The notes: generated from the letters alone by a model not told the origin. Positions 12,140 to 24,300 are shown, counted from the stretch's first letter. The stretch is 64,000 nt of DNA from Nannochloris sp. 'desiccata' (GCA_019044685.2 JAGTXX020000006.1:186001-250000), one strand, 5' to 3'. Translations and numbers: made by a program.

Positions 12140-12664
12140 CTAGGTTAGTGTTTCATTGAATGGAGAGGCGTCTGCACCTAAGACGCTTGGGTTCTCGCCA
12201 GAACGTGGATAGAGTCTTTGCCCACGGCGGGTGGCCACCCCATGGGGTGGGGTTGACAGCAACAAAGTCCGCAAGGAGCTCCCAAAGAAAGGGATACAGT
12301 GTCTGCTGATTAGCTGTTGGCGTTCAGCAATAGGTGGGGTGGTAGCGCTTTGTGTAGGGTGGGTAGATTTCCATGCCAAGCGTCGAGCACTATCGAGTGT
12401 CGTTACCACCGCGAAACACACTATCAACCATACGGAAGAGGAAATTCCATCCATTGGCCTCGCTAGCCAGATATTTCCTTGAGTAAGTTGGGTATTGGTT
12501 ATTGTATTCATCTGTTCCACGAGTGTTTGAGCTGCTGGACATTCCCAGAAGACTTCTGAGAAGTGGCGCTTGATATCCGGGCGTATCGAGCTTTTATCCG
12601 ACAGATACAATTTTGCACCAGTGCATCTCGCCCTGTGCTTTTCTGCAGCAATGCAGAAAGCCAC
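12140..12664 (-). mobile_element. LINE-like retroelement remnant (region after reverse transcriptase)
   Basis: A 174-codon minus-strand frame, flanked by no other gene-like sequence, contains a HFSEVFWECPAAQTL segment. That resembles the zinc-binding region found after the reverse transcriptase of many non-LTR elements (pattern H-x-FW-x-CP-x-A). It is followed by a hydrophobic, Arg-rich stretch (VWLIVCFAVVTTLDSARR) like the tails of such proteins. No reverse transcriptase or endonuclease motifs are present, so at most a 3' fragment survives. The paired cysteines expected upstream of the HxFWxCP motif are not clear. The similarity is by eye and modest. Confidence 0.35.
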
Positions 12665-13030
12665 AGAAAAGAGCGGGCTGTAGTAGTGCAGAAAAGCGAA
12701 GGTGCACCCGGTTTATAAAATAAAATAAAATAAAAGAACCCCAAGGGGGTGACTTAAGGGATCGTGAGAAGCACCAAGCTTCAGGCCACCCCTATTATAC
12801 AGATTTGTCATTAAACAAAAAGGCGCAGATTCCCACAACCCAAAATCCAGATGTCATCCAACGCGCTTTGTGTCGTTGCTTCGCCTACTTCAAAACCCAA
12901 CAATCAAAACTCAGCAACCATTTCAAACCATCCTTAACTCTACAATTGATTTGCAGTTCGCATAAATACGCTCTTCTTGAGTACTGCCTCATTAACCAAA
13001 CCATCTTGTCATCCCCGTTATTTAAGCAAA
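12665..13030. other. Intergenic, with a short TAAAA microsatellite and the promoter of the secreted protein
   Basis: This interval contains AAATAAAATAAAATAAAA at about 12718-12735 and AT-rich sequence leading to the start codon at 13031 (GTTATTTAAGCAAAATG). No RNA gene or coding segment is recognised. Confidence 0.4.
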
Positions 13031-13522
13031 ATGCGTGTTTCTTCTTTCATCGCCATCGCCCTCGTTCTCTTTGCCGCATCTGTGGCTCAGATCAGCGCCA
13101 AGGAGCTCTCTAATGAAGTAAGTTGGTGAATCATGCTATTCCGGGCACTACTCTTGCCTTCTCAAACCGCCACTACAAACAGTTCTAATGCATCAAAATC
13201 AAATTTCCAGGCTTCTCGCAACCTCTTGCAAGAGGCAGAGGCCGCCAAAGACGCAGAGGCCGCCAAAGACTGCGATGGCTTGAGCTTCGTCGAGAAGACA
13301 AAATGCCTTGCCTCTCAAGCCGCTGACGCTGTAAGTGGCGCTGCCAGTGCTGCTGGTGGAGCCATCGCCGACACCTACAATAGCGTTGTTGGTAACGATA
13401 AGCCCGTCAACTCCACCGCTACCCCTACCGGGGGAACTTCCCCTGCTCCCCAAAGCAGTGCTGTTGCCTCCTCTGGTTTCGCCGCAGTTGCTGTGGCCAC
13501 TGTCTTTGCTTTGGCCTATTAA
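13031..13522 (+). CDS. Small secreted, probably GPI-anchored surface protein of unknown function
   Basis: Two exons, 13031-13117 and 13211-13522, are joined in phase 0 by a 93-bp GTAAGT...CCAG intron, giving 132 residues. Residues 1-23 form a clear signal peptide (FIAIALVLFAASVAQISA). The mature part is Ala-rich with only two cysteines (about residues 50 and 62, CDG...KTKC), which could form one disulfide. The C terminus is a Thr/Pro/Ser spacer followed by a hydrophobic end (SGFAAVAVATVFALAY) without a basic tail, typical of a GPI attachment signal. An exact 18-bp direct duplication encodes AEAAKD twice (13235-13252 and 13253-13270). The family is not recognised; it could be a cell-wall or surface protein. 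AATAAA lies 100 bp after the stop codon. Confidence 0.7.
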
Positions 13523-13622
13523 GCGGGTGGTATGTTTTTTTACATTAAGTTTATTGGCATTTAGGATTTTCTTTCTTTTAGTGACCATTAACTCCCGTCT
13601 TGCGTGTGTCTTTTCCCCTTCA

Positions 13623-13628
13623 AATAAA
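13623..13628 (+). terminator. AATAAA polyadenylation signal of the secreted-protein gene
   Basis: A canonical hexamer about 100 bp after the stop codon at 13522. The neighbouring genes ATG8, LHCB and CoaE have the same hexamer at similar distance. Confidence 0.5.
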
Positions 13629-13726
13629 ACTCAACATTAAATGCACAAGTGATCACCACCTTTTTCTCATGTGTCGTGACCGTATTTTCTCTTAAAGATA
13701 TTGAATCCGAAACTCTTGCTTTGCAT

Positions 13727-13873
13727 TTACTCAAAAAAAACTCTTTTTTGAGTATGGATATTGTAAATATTTCCACACTTCAAAAAAATAAAACTCTCGA
13801 CGGCAGCTAGATTACCGTTGGAGCCAAAAGCACTGCTGATACCCTCAGCAGCCATCGATCTTGCTTGGACACG
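13727..13873 (-). other. Candidate alternative terminal exon of the RecQ4 helicase gene
   Basis: On the minus strand TGTTGTTTCAG ends at 13874 and is followed by an open frame to a stop at 13727. The start of this frame (RVQARSMAAEGISSAFGS) resembles the last residues of the RecQ4 reading frame ([13 protein letters not shown]). Inside RecQ4 exon 3 a donor CAG-GTGAAC at 14061/14060 has matching phase 0, so splicing it to 13873 would replace the 13-residue end with a 48-residue one through a 187-bp intron. This suggests a duplicated last exon. Whether either or both forms are made needs transcript data. Confidence 0.4.
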
Positions 13874-14015
13874 CTGAAACAACACTATTAGTGAATAAAT
13901 ATCTTTTGAGTCTGGAACTCTGTATAATATTTCCATATTAAAACATTTATAGTTTATTAATATCGTCCTGCACCGCCACATGGACACTGTCGCCATTTTA
14001 TCTCAACTCATCACT

Positions 14016-17000
14016 TCATCCAAAAGCGTTATTAATATCCATGACAGCCATAGAGTTCACCTGACCAGGAAGAGCAGTATAAGGAAGGACCGGAGCTCTC
14101 GTATTATCATTAGTATTTCCTTGCAAAGCTACGTCCCGTTGTAATTTCGCTTTCAGCTGTCTCTGCCGCTGCGCCAAAGGGATCGCATCGTTGTTATGGG
14201 TGGTGTTATGATTAGGTCTACCGGTAGAAATATCTGTTGGAAAAGAAACGGTATTTGCTGTTGTTCTAAGAGCCTGGGGAGCGTAATTAGAGCGTATACT
14301 GTTATTATATTGCTGTTGTTGTTGTTGTTGCTGTTGATAAGGTGCCAATGCTGCAGGATGTGCCTTATTAAGTGCTGCACCTACCCACGCATCGTCATCA
14401 TCATCACTATCATCGCCCCAATCCAGATCCTCATCTCTAGGCCGTTTGTTTCCAGAGCCTGTTGCATTAACGTTGGCAGAATTCTTTGGAGGCTGTGGGT
14501 AGAAATATTGCGGCTGCGGTTGAAGACCCCCACCAACACCATTACCACCCCTGTTCACACCAGGATCTAATCCAGCAAGAACAGTAGCTTTATCTAATAC
14601 AAAATCTTCAATTGTCGCCACTTCCGCCTTGACCGCCACCAAGTGAGCGTCAGCCTGAGCCACGCCAGCAAGCAAGGCAGGACCAAATCTTTTCTTCATA
14701 TGGTTGTTAAAACCAGCAATGGTGATGCCATCCATTTCATCGGGGGTGGATGGCGGGTTTTTAGCGAGTTTTTGCTGAACAGCTGTAGACAGGGGGATCC
14801 TTTTTCCCCGAGTATGTTCTTTCAATACAATACTGAGCTGGCGCAGCATGGTAAGCATGACATCAAAACGGAGTTTAGCTTCAGGATTTTGAGCGAAATA
14901 TGCTGCCTCATCGTCTACTTCTTCTTCCTCTTCGTCGCTGCTACTGACCAAGTTGATGACAGGTGCTGCTGTAGTAGCAGGAACAGCGGCAGCCATAGCA
15001 GTGCCCTTGGCTCTCCGCTTACTCGCTGCTTTCGTCTTCTTCTCAGCAGGAGCAGCAGCAATAGCAACAGCCTTAGATGGTCCAGCACCATTAATTTTGG
15101 GGGCGGCAGCAGCAGGGCTCGTAGCCCTCCCAGCAGAACCAGCTTTCCCAATTTCAGTGATCTCAACTTTCAGTGCTCTCTGACCACCAGCTCTAAGTTC
15201 ATCTAACTTTCTTTCATCTACCGCAAGCTTTGCAATGGTCGCTCTACCTTCATGTGTCTCGAGTTGTTCCTCTATCAATCCCAAAGTAATCATACGGCGA
15301 ATCACCTTGTCCACTTCATTAGCTTTCATGTTGAGGCTTTTCCCGGCACCGACGCACCCTTGTCGAGCTGCCTCTTTGCCAGCTGCACTTGTGTCTTTAA
15401 GACCACGGAAGGCTTTGGCCAGAGATGAGGCTGAAAGACCAGAAACGGTACGCAGCATTTTGATCACTGTAAAAAAAAAATGTTGGTAAACAATATGAGA
15501 GGGACAATTTCATATAATAAAAAGGAAGCTAAAATTAGTTTGTACTACTTCTTACCTATCTCAGCTGCTGGCGTGACGTCACGCAAAACTATCTGTGCAT
15601 TCGCTGCATTCACTCTTTTGCAATTATCACACGTGCCACGGCACTGTTCTCTAGCGAACTTCTCACCAAAATGCTCCAACAAGATCTCTCGTCTGCACCG
15701 ATACTCCTCTTGACAAAATGCAGCCATCATATTCAGAGACTCTAAATTAACTTGTTTTTGCCGTTCAGCATCTTTTAAAGAACCCCCACGTTCAACTACT
15801 TCCTCGTTTTTTTTCGTCAACATCGATTTTACGCGTATGACGTCACCCCAATTAAAATAAAGTAAGCAATGAGCCTCTTGTCCATCACGCCCTGCTCGAC
15901 CACTCTCTTGTAAATAGCCTTCGAGGGACTTGGCAACACTGAAATGGATGACAAAGCGTACATCAGGTTTATTAATACCCATTCCAAAAGCAACGGTAGC
16001 AACCACGATGGGCAGTTCGCCTGCACTCCATTCTTGTTGTGTGGCTTCCCTTACCGCTGGATCAAGCTTTGCATGATAAGGTTTAACCCTAGGTTTTCTA
16101 GGGTTCGCAGGCCTGCCCATCTTTTCTATCAACATATCATCAAGCTTTCGAGCAACGTCTTCGCATTGGTAGGTTGCTGTGCAGTAGATAATACCGCACT
16201 GCGGGGTGCGGTGGCGACCGACTGCGTTTGAAAATTTATTTGAGATAAGAGACGCGATCTGTTCAAGGGAGTCTTTCTTCTTTTCATGGACTTCGAGTAA
16301 AAGTTTCGGTCGGTTGAATGAGGAGCGGAAGAGGAGACACGATTCCAGGCCGAGCTGGAGAATGACGTCACGTTGTACACGAGGGGTGGCAGTGGCGGTG
16401 AGAGCCAGCACAGGGACAGTAGGGAATTTGTGTTTGAATACACTCAAACGTGTATAATCAGGACGGAAATCTGCACAGGAGAATCGAATTATTATAAACG
16501 AAAAATTATAAGAACGGCAGGAGATTAATAATACAAAACAAAAAACCATCCGCCTCTGCAACACATTAAAAATTGATAAAAGCTATGTCTTCATGTTCTT
16601 ACCATGACCCCATTGAGAGACACAATGCGCTTCATCCACCACCACTCTACTTATCAGACCATTACTATACGCCTCATCCAACATATTCATCGTTCTCTCG
16701 CCCGTGTGCTTAGAGAATAGCTTCTCCGGGGTCAAAAATACAACTTTATACTCCCCTCTTAGAATTCCATTTTTAATTATATGGTCCGGTGTAGCACTTG
16801 CCATGCCACCCATAGCGACTGAAGGAATACCTAGAATCTCTAAATGCGCAACCTGATCTTGAATAAGCGATGTCAAGGGGGAAATCACTAGAGTCACACC
16901 AGGGGACAGCACAGCGGGTAATTGATAACAAAGCGACTTCCCTCCACCTGTGGGCATAAGTACAAATACATCTTTACCAGCCATCGTAGCGTTAATGACA

Positions 17001-18343
17001 CCCAATTGAGTATGCCTAAATCTACTGTTACCGAATTGGTCGATATTTTTCTGTTTCATAGCTGCACTCCATTGGAAATTCTCGCGTCGCCATTGAGGAT
17101 CAACAGAAGCGTCGGTGACATCGGTGTTGAGCTGGGCCATGGCTACCCGATCTGGTTCATAAGGAATGTGCTCTTCAACCTGGTGCTGTTGGTACTGTTG
17201 TGGTGGAGGCCCATCATTGTTACCATAGGTATTTATATGCACAGGAGCGCCACCGCCACCGCCAAAATTGTTGTTGTTGTCGTTGCTGAAGGCACCAGCG
17301 CCAAAGGCGGGGGGAGCTCCTGGTGCAGGTTGTTGGAACGGCAAGGGTTGGTAGGTAGAAGGGTATTGCTGTTGCTGGTGCCCATTGGTGTAAGGAACAG
17401 GGTATGCAGGGTCGTTATTAGCATAGTTACTATTAGGCTGCTGATAGCCTCCTGGCGCTGGGGCTGGCGCTCCGCCGCCGGGTTGGTTAAAATGAGGTGG
17501 CTGCTGCTGCTGTGCATGGTGTTGAGGAGGGTACCCCACTCCAGATGGCTGAGTCGCATATTCAGGTTGTCCTACACCTCCATTAACAGCTACTAGAGCT
17601 GGATATTGTCTATTAAGAAGAGAACCAGAGGAAGAAGCTTGCACACCTCCCATCGTAGGTTGCTGTTGCTGTTGGAGCGCCGGTGCAGCTTCTAACAATT
17701 TTCTAAGTTCTCTCAGTTCTTTCGATTGCTGCTTTAACTGTGCAATTTCAGTTGGATCATCTGCTTCTGCAAATTTATCAGCAAAGTCGGCCAGTTGTCC
17801 TCTCACCTGTTCCAAGTGTTCTGCTCTGTAAGAGCAAGACGTGTAGGAAACACCGTGGGCGCAAAGAGGTGCTACTGGAGCTGCAGGAATAGTTGCCGGA
17901 AGGGATGGCATACTAGTGTTTGCTACGCTAGGAGGAGGAGCTTGATAGATTGTCTGTCGCGGAGGCACTGCGTTTTGTTGTTGTCTAGGAGGCACAGGTG
18001 CCGTGTGCTGTTGCGGTGGTTGAGGCAGCAGCCTTGGTTGAGCGGCAAGTGCAGGTGGCAACGCCAATGGCGCTTGCTGCTGCGGGTTGTTCTTAGACGC
18101 TACCGGTATCTGCTGCTGCTGCTGCCTTGGCGGTTGAACGCGAGGGGGTGGTGCAGTAGTTTTGAGATCATTTAAAAAGATCATTCGATATGCTCGTTCA
18201 GCATCTTCACTAATAGGAGGAAAGTTTTGGCCCGGTTCTGGGATTCTAATAGCTGGCTCTCCGGGTCTAGGCCGGGCGATCGCCGATCCGTGAAAGAAAA
18301 AACCGCTAAATGGATCCGCTGGTTGTGCCGATCTTGACGTCAT
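14016..18343 (-). CDS. RECQ4: RecQ4/BLM-type DNA helicase
   Basis: Exons 18343-16603, 16470-15556 and 15466-14016 give 1368 residues; both introns are GT-AG and phase 1, and the first join recreates SQWGHDFRPDY. The N-terminal 430 residues are Pro/Gln-rich and include [10 protein letters not shown] and a coiled coil, as in plant RecQ4 proteins. The helicase core starts near residue 430: FRHTQ motif, Walker A PTGGGKS (about 463), DEAH (about 570), LALTATAT and [11 protein letters not shown] (about 770). A zinc-binding cysteine cluster (CRREI...CRGTCDNCK) spans about 832-865, and winged-helix RQC sequence starts about 885. No HRDC domain is evident in the low-complexity C terminus. The enzyme unwinds recombination intermediates and limits crossovers, usually with Top3 and Rmi1. 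The end may be alternatively spliced. Confidence 0.92.
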
Positions 18344-18667
18344 TTTGGTCGCCCAAGGAGCGAGCTTGGGGGTGCACGCCGTCTCAGTGATACTTAGTAG
18401 TCAATTATATTTGATAAGGTATGTTAACAATACGTTCCGGCCCGGAACTTCCGGGGGAGTTTAAAGTGTTTAAACCTCTTAAAACCAGCATGGCATGCTT
18501 CGCCATGAAATCGTTTTTTCTGGGCTTGGCAATATGTAAGCTAGCTTGATGCGCGCTTAAACGCATTTGAAAACATATAGATTTGCGCAATTAGAACCAA
18601 GTTTACTTCTGGCAAGGCTGCATCAAGGCTCGAGCAGATTAAAGTTTAATTTTTAAATATTTGAAAA
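18344..18667. other. Divergent promoter region, RECQ4 / gatC
   Basis: A 324-bp gap between opposing start codons. Apart from GC-rich patches such as CGGCCCGGAACTTCCGG near 18438, no motif is recognised. Confidence 0.35.
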
Positions 18668-19191
18668 ATGAGCATGCCAACATGTTTGCTGCATTGTTCA
18701 GCACGAGCTTTAAATCAGGGGGCATCAAAATCCTTATGGAGAAAATCAACTATCTTTCGACACATCTCTTGCTCTGCAGCGCCCACCACTAGCAGCAGCT
18801 CTTCAGAAATAGAGCCGCCCAACGTGCAGAAGCTCGCCCAGCTCGCTCAGGTTGGAGTCAGTGAGCAGGAAGCAGCTGAATGGGCCCCCAAAATTGCAGG
18901 CATCGTAGAATGGTTTGGCCAGTTACAACAAGTAGATCTAGAAGGCGTACCGCCTGCTGTGCGTGCTGACATAGGCGATGCCAATCTGCTCCGACCAGAC
19001 CAACCTCGTACCTTTGAAAATAGGCAAGTTTTGTTCATTTAACCTGATAGTCCCCTGTATTCCCAAATGGAAACCAACCTCATTATGCCATAACTACACC
19101 AATTTGCAGAGAGGTGATGTTGGAGCAGATACCAGAGAGGGAAGGTCCCTTCACCAAAGTACCAAAAATGGTTCAAGGCGAAGCCGAGTAA
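18668..19191 (+). CDS. GATC: GatC, subunit C of the organellar Glu-tRNA(Gln) amidotransferase
   Basis: Small subunit that stabilises GatA and GatB in the complex turning Glu-tRNA(Gln) into Gln-tRNA(Gln) in plastids and mitochondria. Exons 18668-19023 and 19110-19191 give 145 residues, the usual size including an organelle presequence of about 45 residues rich in Ser, Arg and Lys. The GatC signature is RADIGDANLLRPDQPRTFEN followed by LEQIPEREGPFTKVPK. To join these two pieces the intron must start with GC at 19024 (AG-GCAAGT) and end TTGCAG at 19109; the join then reads FENREVMLEQ. The GC donor is the one unusual feature. Confidence 0.9.
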
Positions 19192-19670
19192 AGAATCAGA
19201 AATTTTTGAATTCGACTTTCTTTTTCTCTTATGACGACGACTATTAATATTTCACTATAGTTATTATTACATACATTGAGAGCGAAGAACACATTCCTGT
19301 GTCCGTTCTCGTCCTTGTAAAATAGGTTAATACTTATTTTGTTGGAGTAATTCGGATAAAAAAGGATAAGACAAAGTTGGGATGGACGGGTGAAATTTGT
19401 GTTTGTTGTAAAAAATTGGAGTAAAATTTTTCTTCTTCTTTTTCTGGTGGGTGAATGAGTAGGTGAAGATGATAAGGATGAAAAGAGGGAGGTTTGGAGG
19501 ATGCTATTCATAGATTGTCAGTCATGACAACGTGTGACACAATGGACGACCTTTTTGATACCACCACAACGCTATTGAAATTGCATCGGAAGTGTTAGTT
19601 AAGGGAAGAATAATGCACAGCACGACGTCAACAACAGCAACAAAGGTGTGCAAAAGAGTACATGATGTAT
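19192..19670. other. Convergent 3' regions of gatC and H2A.Z
   Basis: A 479-bp AT-rich interval between two converging genes. It contains pyrimidine-rich stretches but no supported reading frame, RNA gene or repeat. Confidence 0.35.
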
Positions 19671-20329
19671 TTACATCATGGGCATGCCTTTCTTCTGCAT
19701 TCCTTCGGTCTTATTGATGAGAGACTTGTGAATATGGGGAATGACACCACCACCTGCAATGGTCGCCTTGATCAAGGTATCCAGTTCCTCATCACCGCGA
19801 ATAGCGAGCTGCAAATGACGGGGAGTGATACGTTTCACCTTGAGATCCTTGGAGGCGTTACCTGCCAATTCGAGAACCTCTGCAGAGACGGAACGCACAG
19901 AAAAAGAGGAAGGTTATTTTTGAAATTATTTTTGGCAAAAGCGACAACGCCGAGTTAGAGAGGTATTTATTCCAAACTTACCAGCAGTGAGGTACTCCAA
20001 GATAGCAGCGGAGTAGACAGCGGCGGTAGCACCGACACGGCCGTTGGAGGTTGAGCGGCTCTTCAAGAGACGATGGATACGACCGACAGGGAATTGAAGA
20101 CCTGCAGACGAGAAAAAGGATGACAAGGATGGAGATGGTTAGGTTTCAAAAATTTTATGCAATTTCGTAACAAAGATCAACTCTCGCAGTGGATACAAAA
20201 TGCAATCAGATGCTACTTACCGGCACGGGCGGAACGAGAAATAGGCTTCTTCTTGTCACCAGCACCCTTGAGACCGATGGTTCCCTTGGCACCTTTGCCA
20301 GATAACCCTTTTGCTCCTTTTCCAGACAT
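19671..20329 (-). CDS. H2A.Z: Histone H2A.Z variant
   Basis: Exons 20329-20221, 20101-19982 and 19879-19671 give 145 residues. The fold runs from [20 protein letters not shown] through [20 protein letters not shown]. It is the Z variant, not canonical H2A, because the stretch after the central helix reads [20 protein letters not shown] and then [20 protein letters not shown], with the extended acidic patch DEELDTL. The N-terminal tail has Lys-Gly repeats open to acetylation. Introns and an ordinary 3' end fit a replication-independent variant. H2A.Z marks promoter nucleosomes through the SWR1 complex. Confidence 0.95.
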
Positions 20330-21325
20330 GGTTCTGCAATTAGAGAGGAGGTATAGAGGGTCAGTGCATGAAAATATTGGTGTACAGGAGCAAAAAACCT
20401 TCCCCTCCCATTCTGCATGAACTGATGGCCTCCCAAACAGCAATAACAGCCTTAATAACTGGAGGTATCGATTTGAAAGATATGATATAAAATATAGCAA
20501 CATATTGAGGCCAGCACAACTGCCCCGCATAGGCTTTGGCGCACAAGCCAACAAATCAGTTGCAACAACAAAATTTAACATTCAAAACAAACGTTCTGCG
20601 CACGCGTTCCAAAAGGGCACCGATGCGCAAGAAAAATCAAATAAAGTTCATTGATTTATTGCGTGCATGCGGTCCCTAGAGAACGCGTCCGCCGAGAACA
20701 CCATCAATCATTTAATTGGACCCAACCATTCAAAATAATTTTGGTAACACAAGAGCATTCAGCCCCTCCCGCGTGCGTTATTCCTCACCTTGGTTGCTCT
20801 GGTGATAGTAGACAGTAATGCAAATGTAATTATGCAGGGAAAGTGCACTCGGTTTTATCAGAGTCTTCAAGTTTTGAAATTGCCAGGGTCGAAAGACCGA
20901 GGCTCTCGTTTTGAATTCGCCAGCTACGGACTTGCCCTACAACGCCAGCTATACTCTGGCCTGCTTCTAGAACTGCTGGATGATTTCCGCGTTCTAGACG
21001 CATGCGAGTGGATTAACAGTGCTGCAAAAAAAGGGGACGGAATTACGGAATAGTGAAGAGAGGGACACGCCCCCAACCAACCAGCGGCAGGCTCACTAAC
21101 CTGGCTGTCCCTGTGCTTCTATAAGCCCACTTTCGTTCCTGGTGACTCCAATCTCTTCGCATATTTACATATGAATGCAGCTAAAATATTAAAGTACCTG
21201 ATTGAACTCGTTACAAAGAGGTGTCAGTCATTCAAACTCATCTTACAAGAAGCAAAAAAAAAAAAAAAAAAAAAACGCCGTCGGCAATAGAAAAATTAAA
21301 AGCTATACCGATACTTACCCCCTTT
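20330..21325. other. Intergenic: H2A.Z upstream region and MSH3 3' region
   Basis: About 1 kb without a supported gene. It includes a 22-bp A tract (21254-21275) close to the MSH3 stop codon. An 87-codon plus-strand frame at 20790-21053 shows no recognisable family and no splice context, so it is not called. Confidence 0.35.
21254..21275. repeat. Poly(A) tract, 22 bp
   Basis: A run of 22 A on the plus strand, which reads as poly(T) on the strand of MSH3, about 50 bp after the MSH3 stop codon. Length may be inexact. Confidence 0.85.
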
Positions 21326-24300
21326 CTAAGCTACATTTAAAACACGTGTAACTTGTTCCTGCAGCTGTATAACCGTCTCTACATCGACAGCACCTCCACT
21401 GTGTTCTATATCTCGAAGCGTACGTGCTACATTCCCAGCGACTCTATGTGTCAATAAAAATTCATTGATTTTAGCTTCATCACCATCATCACCACCTTCT
21501 CTGGTACCCCTATCTTCACCAACAACAGTCATCATCGCCATTTCTCTGGCTTTCTCTGCTGCTTTCCTCACCACATTCTCTGGTACCCCTGCCATTCGCG
21601 CTACATTCAATCCGTAGCTCGCTTCAGCCACTCCTCTTACAGCTTTATATAAAAAGGTCACCTTGGGCACCGTCACCTCACTCTCCGCATCTGATCCTTC
21701 TTCCTTGTGTTCTTCTTTACTGTCATTCTCCACGATGTGGGCCATGTAATAACTCCCCATACCTTTTCTTTCTTCACTTTGCAACGCCACTTCAGGATAA
21801 TGTGTGACAAACAAGGTCAAACACTGAATATTACTACACACATACTCCAACGTTGCAGCTGCAATCGCTTTCCCGTCTCTTGTACTCGTTCCTCTGCCCA
21901 ATTCATCGAAAATAACCAGCGAATACGGCGTTGCGTTTGCTAAAATAGTCGACGCTTCACCCAGTTCTTCAAGGAAAGTCGACCTTCCTAGAGCTAAATT
22001 GTCCGATGCACCCATTCGAGTATAAATTGCATCGAGGGCATGGAGACGGCACGCTGTAGCAGGCACAAAGCTGCCAGCCTGTGCCATGCATGCAATTAAC
22101 GCTGCCTGACGAATGTAACATGATTTACCACCCATATTGGGACCTGTAATGACTGCACAACGCTCCTTCTCATTTTGCTGTTGCTGCCCGTCAGCATCCT
22201 GGGTAGTACCGTCACCATTACCGACACTGCCTTCAAGGTGGATGTCATTTGGCACAAAAGAACCTTCTAATAAAACATCCAACACTGGATGTCTTCCCTC
22301 TGTAACGTGTAATTGCGGTGGAGCAGTTGATTTAACAAATTGGGGTCGCACGTAGCACTGCGCTGACCCGGCAGCCAGCGCCGCAAAACTGTTTAGGCAA
22401 TCTAAAGTAGCCAAAGCACGCCCGGCACGCTGAAATATTGCAATGTAGTGTTCAGAAAAGTCCGTTTGAAGACGAATCCAGGCTTTATTTGCTGTTATGG
22501 CTAAGTGTTCCTTGGCTAAAACGAGCTCTGAGAGGCATTTTTTCACTTCTGGTGGGCGAAATCGAACCGCCTTTTTTGTTGATGATACCTTTTCCCACGA
22601 TTTCGGAGCTCTCTTTTCTAACTCTACGGGTATTTCAACTAAATAATCGCCTTGATTTGCTATAGAAACGTAGTTAACAGCCTTGATATTTAGTGTTTGC
22701 GCTAATTGAGGCCGTAAAGTGTCTAGGTAAGTCTCTGCGGCAACCACCGCTGCCCTTCTTTCTTCCACATCTGGAAAACGTACGGGATCAGCAAACAGTT
22801 TCAATTTATCCCCAGCAGCTGCTGCATCGACATCTAAGCTTGCCAGAATAGATTGCGCAACTGCAGCGCAGCGTAGATCTGCAACAGCGATTAATTCTCG
22901 ACGCAGCAATGCTGAGGAAACTTCTGTAGCAGGTACGAACACCAAGGGAATAGTCCCCCTTTCTTTCTCTACCCCATCTATATCTCCATTATGTTGCTGG
23001 TCTCTAGTACCACCACCACTACTACTGTAAATGGCAACTGCTGCATGTAGAGCATCTAAATCTGCTTCTAACCCTAATTTCAAATACAAATCTCTAAACA
23101 CTGTCAACAGCGTTAGAAACTCAGGAGGGCTGGATGTGGTATGCAACACCCTGCCTAAGATCCTTTCAACATCTGGAAGCTCTTTTAAAACCCCAGGAAT
23201 CGAATTTAAAACACGAGACTCGGTGTTATTTACCAGCTCTTCCACAGCATCGAGTCGTTGTTCTATTGTTTCAACATCTCGAAGGGGGCGACTCACCCAC
23301 CGTCTAATTAATCGAGCGCCAGCAGCAGTAAGCGTACGGTCCATCAACCACAATAACGACCCACGCTCTTTCCCATCATCGGAATTACGCAGAATTTCTA
23401 GCTGGCCGAGTGCATTTGGACTTAAAGAGAGCTCTTGCACTTTTGAAAATTCACGAAATGATGCTCCGAGGCGGAGAATTGCTTCTAAACCAAAAGGGCG
23501 TAGATGATCTAACGCATGCGCGAGTGCACGTAATACTAATGGGGGCAACTCCATCACAGCATCTAATCCAGAAGCTGAAGCTGAAGTCGAAGAACTATTA
23601 TTTTTATAAAAATCGACGACGGCCGAGAGAGCACCTCCAGAGCTATAGGCATCTCCACGAACAGTCTCTGTCCTTACTGGACCATTAGTAATACAACTAC
23701 CGCTGCCACTACCATTACTGCCACTGCCATACGCTTCTAATAATCTTCTAGTCGGGCTGGACAACGGGGTAACCAATAACATTTCAGACGGGTGTGTAAA
23801 CATCAACCTCGATTCTAACTCCGCTCTCATTGGACTATCCGAGAATTGACTGTAGTGCACTTCTCCCGTACTCGTTTCCAATGCCACGAGACCAATTTCT
23901 GTATTGTTATTAGTAGTCTGCGATGCTGAATTGCCGCTGCCGTTACCACCTTCAACGATGCAAATTAAAAAAGCCGAGTTGTGTTCATTGCCGTAGGCTG
24001 CATCGGCCACACGACCTCCTGTCCCAGCAGTAATAATATTACCTCCATCCTCTTCGTCGTCGTTGTCACCACCACGCGCTCTCGCTGCTGTTGTCAATGG
24101 TCGAGCTGCAGCAAGCGACCCTGCTTCTAAAGTTGCTCTTGTGTACACCGCAGCGAGTTCCCTTTCAAATGGTTTATTTCTGTTATCCCCTGCAGCTTTA
24201 ATTGCAGCAGATTCAGTCTGTCGTACAACACCTACCTTATGCCCGGCAAGTACAAGTCTACGTACGTGCCTGTCGATTGTGTAGGTAGGTACCGCTGCAG

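Noticed and set aside
20790..21053. 87-codon plus-strand frame between H2A.Z and MSH3
   Set aside because: No family signature, no splice or signal context, and it overlaps no conserved sequence, so coding status is not supported.
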